A stretch of 42,299 bases of DNA from Pelagimonas phthalicica (GTDB lineage Bacteria; Pseudomonadota; Alphaproteobacteria; Rhodobacterales; Rhodobacteraceae). The stretch lies in NCBI RefSeq assembly GCF_004364805.1, contig NZ_SOAP01000008.1:1-42299 (forward strand). Reading direction: 5' to 3'. The notes under the pieces were generated by a model, which saw only the letters and a list, made by a program, of their open reading frames with translations, was not told the origin of the DNA and searched no databases. The position numbers were made by a program, and so were the translations under genes. Below are positions 41,559-42,299 of this stretch, piece by piece (positions within the stretch are counted from its first letter, which is position 1; the number at the start of each line of letters is the position of its first letter).

Positions 41559-42221
41559 TTGAAGGAATTTGCGTTCGGTACGGAGCCGCCCGGGTCCGGT
41601 AGGATTTGCGTCGTCGGGGCCGGATTCATGGGATGCGTCATCGCGACACTCTATGCGCATCACGGCTATGATGCGGTGATCTGCGACAGCAATCAGACCA
41701 TGCTTGACACTTATGTGGAGCGGGCCCGCCCGATCGCGGCAGGACTGGTCGAGAATTCGGATGCATCGGAGGCCATGCTAGCCGGAGTGACACTTGAGCC
41801 GGATCTTGCAAGCGCAGTCGAAGGGGCCTTCCTCGTGCATGAAGCAGTGCAGGAATCCCTGGAAGTCAAACAGGCCCTGTTCGCGGAACTCGACAGAATC
41901 TGTCCAGAAAACATGGTGCTGGCAACCAACACCTCGTCCTTCCTGATCTCCGACATCGCCGCGCAAATGACGCGCAAAGAGCGGATGATGGGCATTCACT
42001 ATGTTACTCCGGGTCATATCGTTCCGGTAATCGAGTTGATCCACGCGGCCGATACACCGGCGGAGTTGGTGGCATGGAGCCGCAAGCTGGTGCAGAACAT
42101 CGAACATGTTGGTGTCGCGATCCTCGAACGTCCAGGCTTTCTTGTGAACCGGATCCAGTTCGCCATGCTGACCGAGATCTATCGTCTGATGGACGAAGGC
42201 CTGGTGTCGCGTAGCCCTTAA
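41559..42221 (+). pseudogene. 3-hydroxyacyl-CoA dehydrogenase, truncated by the right-hand element
   Basis: TTG start at 41559 with an excellent AGGGAGGAGG. The NAD-binding domain is complete (RICVVGAGFMGCVIATLYAHHG, then VHEAVQESLEVKQALFAEL, ATNTSSFLISDIA and the GIHYVTPGHIVPVIELI region with the catalytic His). The C-terminal domain begins (RPGFLVNRIQFAMLTEIYRLMDEG) but stops at residue 220, where LVSRSP comes from the element's terminal repeat (from 42204). Related enzymes are about 300 residues or longer, so the dimerisation domain is lost. Original role was probably oxidation of a 3-hydroxyacyl-CoA or similar side-chain compound. Confidence 0.82.
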
Positions 42222-42299
42222 TTGTGAGATGAGAAATCCAACGAAATCAACGGCCTTGCTTTGCCCTTAAATATGATATTTTGCCTTTAAATCCGATAT
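42204..42299 (+). mobile_element. End of a mobile element that continues beyond the right window edge
   Basis: GTGTCGCGT (42204-42212), then A, then GCCCTTAA and TTGTGAGA (to 42229) match the minus-strand end at 71-96 in 23 of 26 positions. Further TGCCCTTAAAT- or TGCCTTTAAAT-type repeats begin at 42262 and 42282, so this end has three copies of the inner motif against two on the left. The element interrupts the 3-hydroxyacyl-CoA dehydrogenase gene. Tandem repeats of this kind may be recombinase binding sites. Confidence 0.65.

Noticed and set aside
1-42299. CRISPR array, phage genes or restriction/defence system
   Set aside because: No regularly spaced repeats, Cas-like motifs, phage structural genes or methyltransferase motifs were seen on either strand.

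Overview
The window looks like an accessory catabolic island from a marine-type alphaproteobacterium, most likely Rhodobacterales (Roseobacter group). Reasons: the gene order pcaQ / pcaDCHGB known from roseobacters, a TAXI-type TRAP transporter with a fused permease, overlapping start/stop codons typical of that group, and several IS3-family elements. No ribosomal or housekeeping locus is present. Base composition is patchy: AT-rich at the left edge, very GC-rich around 16.8-19.6 kb, intermediate elsewhere. This suggests assembly from several sources.

Layout. (a) 1-5.9 kb is a graveyard of mobile DNA: the end of one element, a 5'-truncated IS3 transposase, a gene-poor AT-rich stretch, an IS407-like IS3 element, fragments of tniB and tniQ, and a HAD phosphatase. 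(b) 6.0-14.1 kb is a complete protocatechuate branch of the beta-ketoadipate pathway: pcaB, G, H, C, D on the minus strand with divergent pcaQ, then pcaF, J, I with a divergent IclR regulator. (c) 14.2-19.6 kb is a probable operon of aldehyde dehydrogenase, nadC-like phosphoribosyltransferase, thiamine-diphosphate enzyme and D-2-hydroxyacid dehydrogenase. (d) 20.0-24.7 kb holds a MarR regulator, a TAXI TRAP receptor, its permease and a small membrane protein. (e) 25.0-32.2 kb is a phthalate-type upper pathway: Rieske oxygenase, FMN 2-hydroxyacid oxidase, then reductase, Gfo/Idh dehydrogenase, 4,5-dihydroxyphthalate decarboxylase family protein, an unknown 147-residue protein and an EamA transporter. 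(f) 32.2-34.8 kb has a second MarR and a three-gene unit: an unusual Rieske ferredoxin, a 99-residue unknown and an amidohydrolase. (g) 34.9-39.3 kb has a third MarR and two alpha/beta hydrolases between two dead IS3 elements, with a tRNA 3' fragment. (h) 39.4-42.2 kb has a universal stress protein, a LysR regulator and a 3-hydroxyacyl-CoA dehydrogenase cut by the element that closes the window.

Inferred working scheme: ester-cleaving hydrolases (g) and the TRAP transporter (d) would supply a phthalate-like dicarboxylate. The Rieske oxygenase and reductase would form a cis-dihydrodiol, the Gfo/Idh enzyme would rearomatise it and the decarboxylase would give protocatechuate. The pca genes would then take it to succinyl-CoA and acetyl-CoA. 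Three promoters (before the aldehyde dehydrogenase, the Rieske oxygenase and the reductase operon) carry the same TTAG-N4-CTAA box, the arm pattern of SlyA/MarR operators, which ties regions c and e into one regulon.

The two window ends carry near-identical 26-bp inverted repeats (23 of 26 positions) facing outward into element DNA. The whole 42 kb may therefore be the cargo between two copies of one mobile element. The true substrate is not proven by sequence; phthalate is the best guess from family membership.
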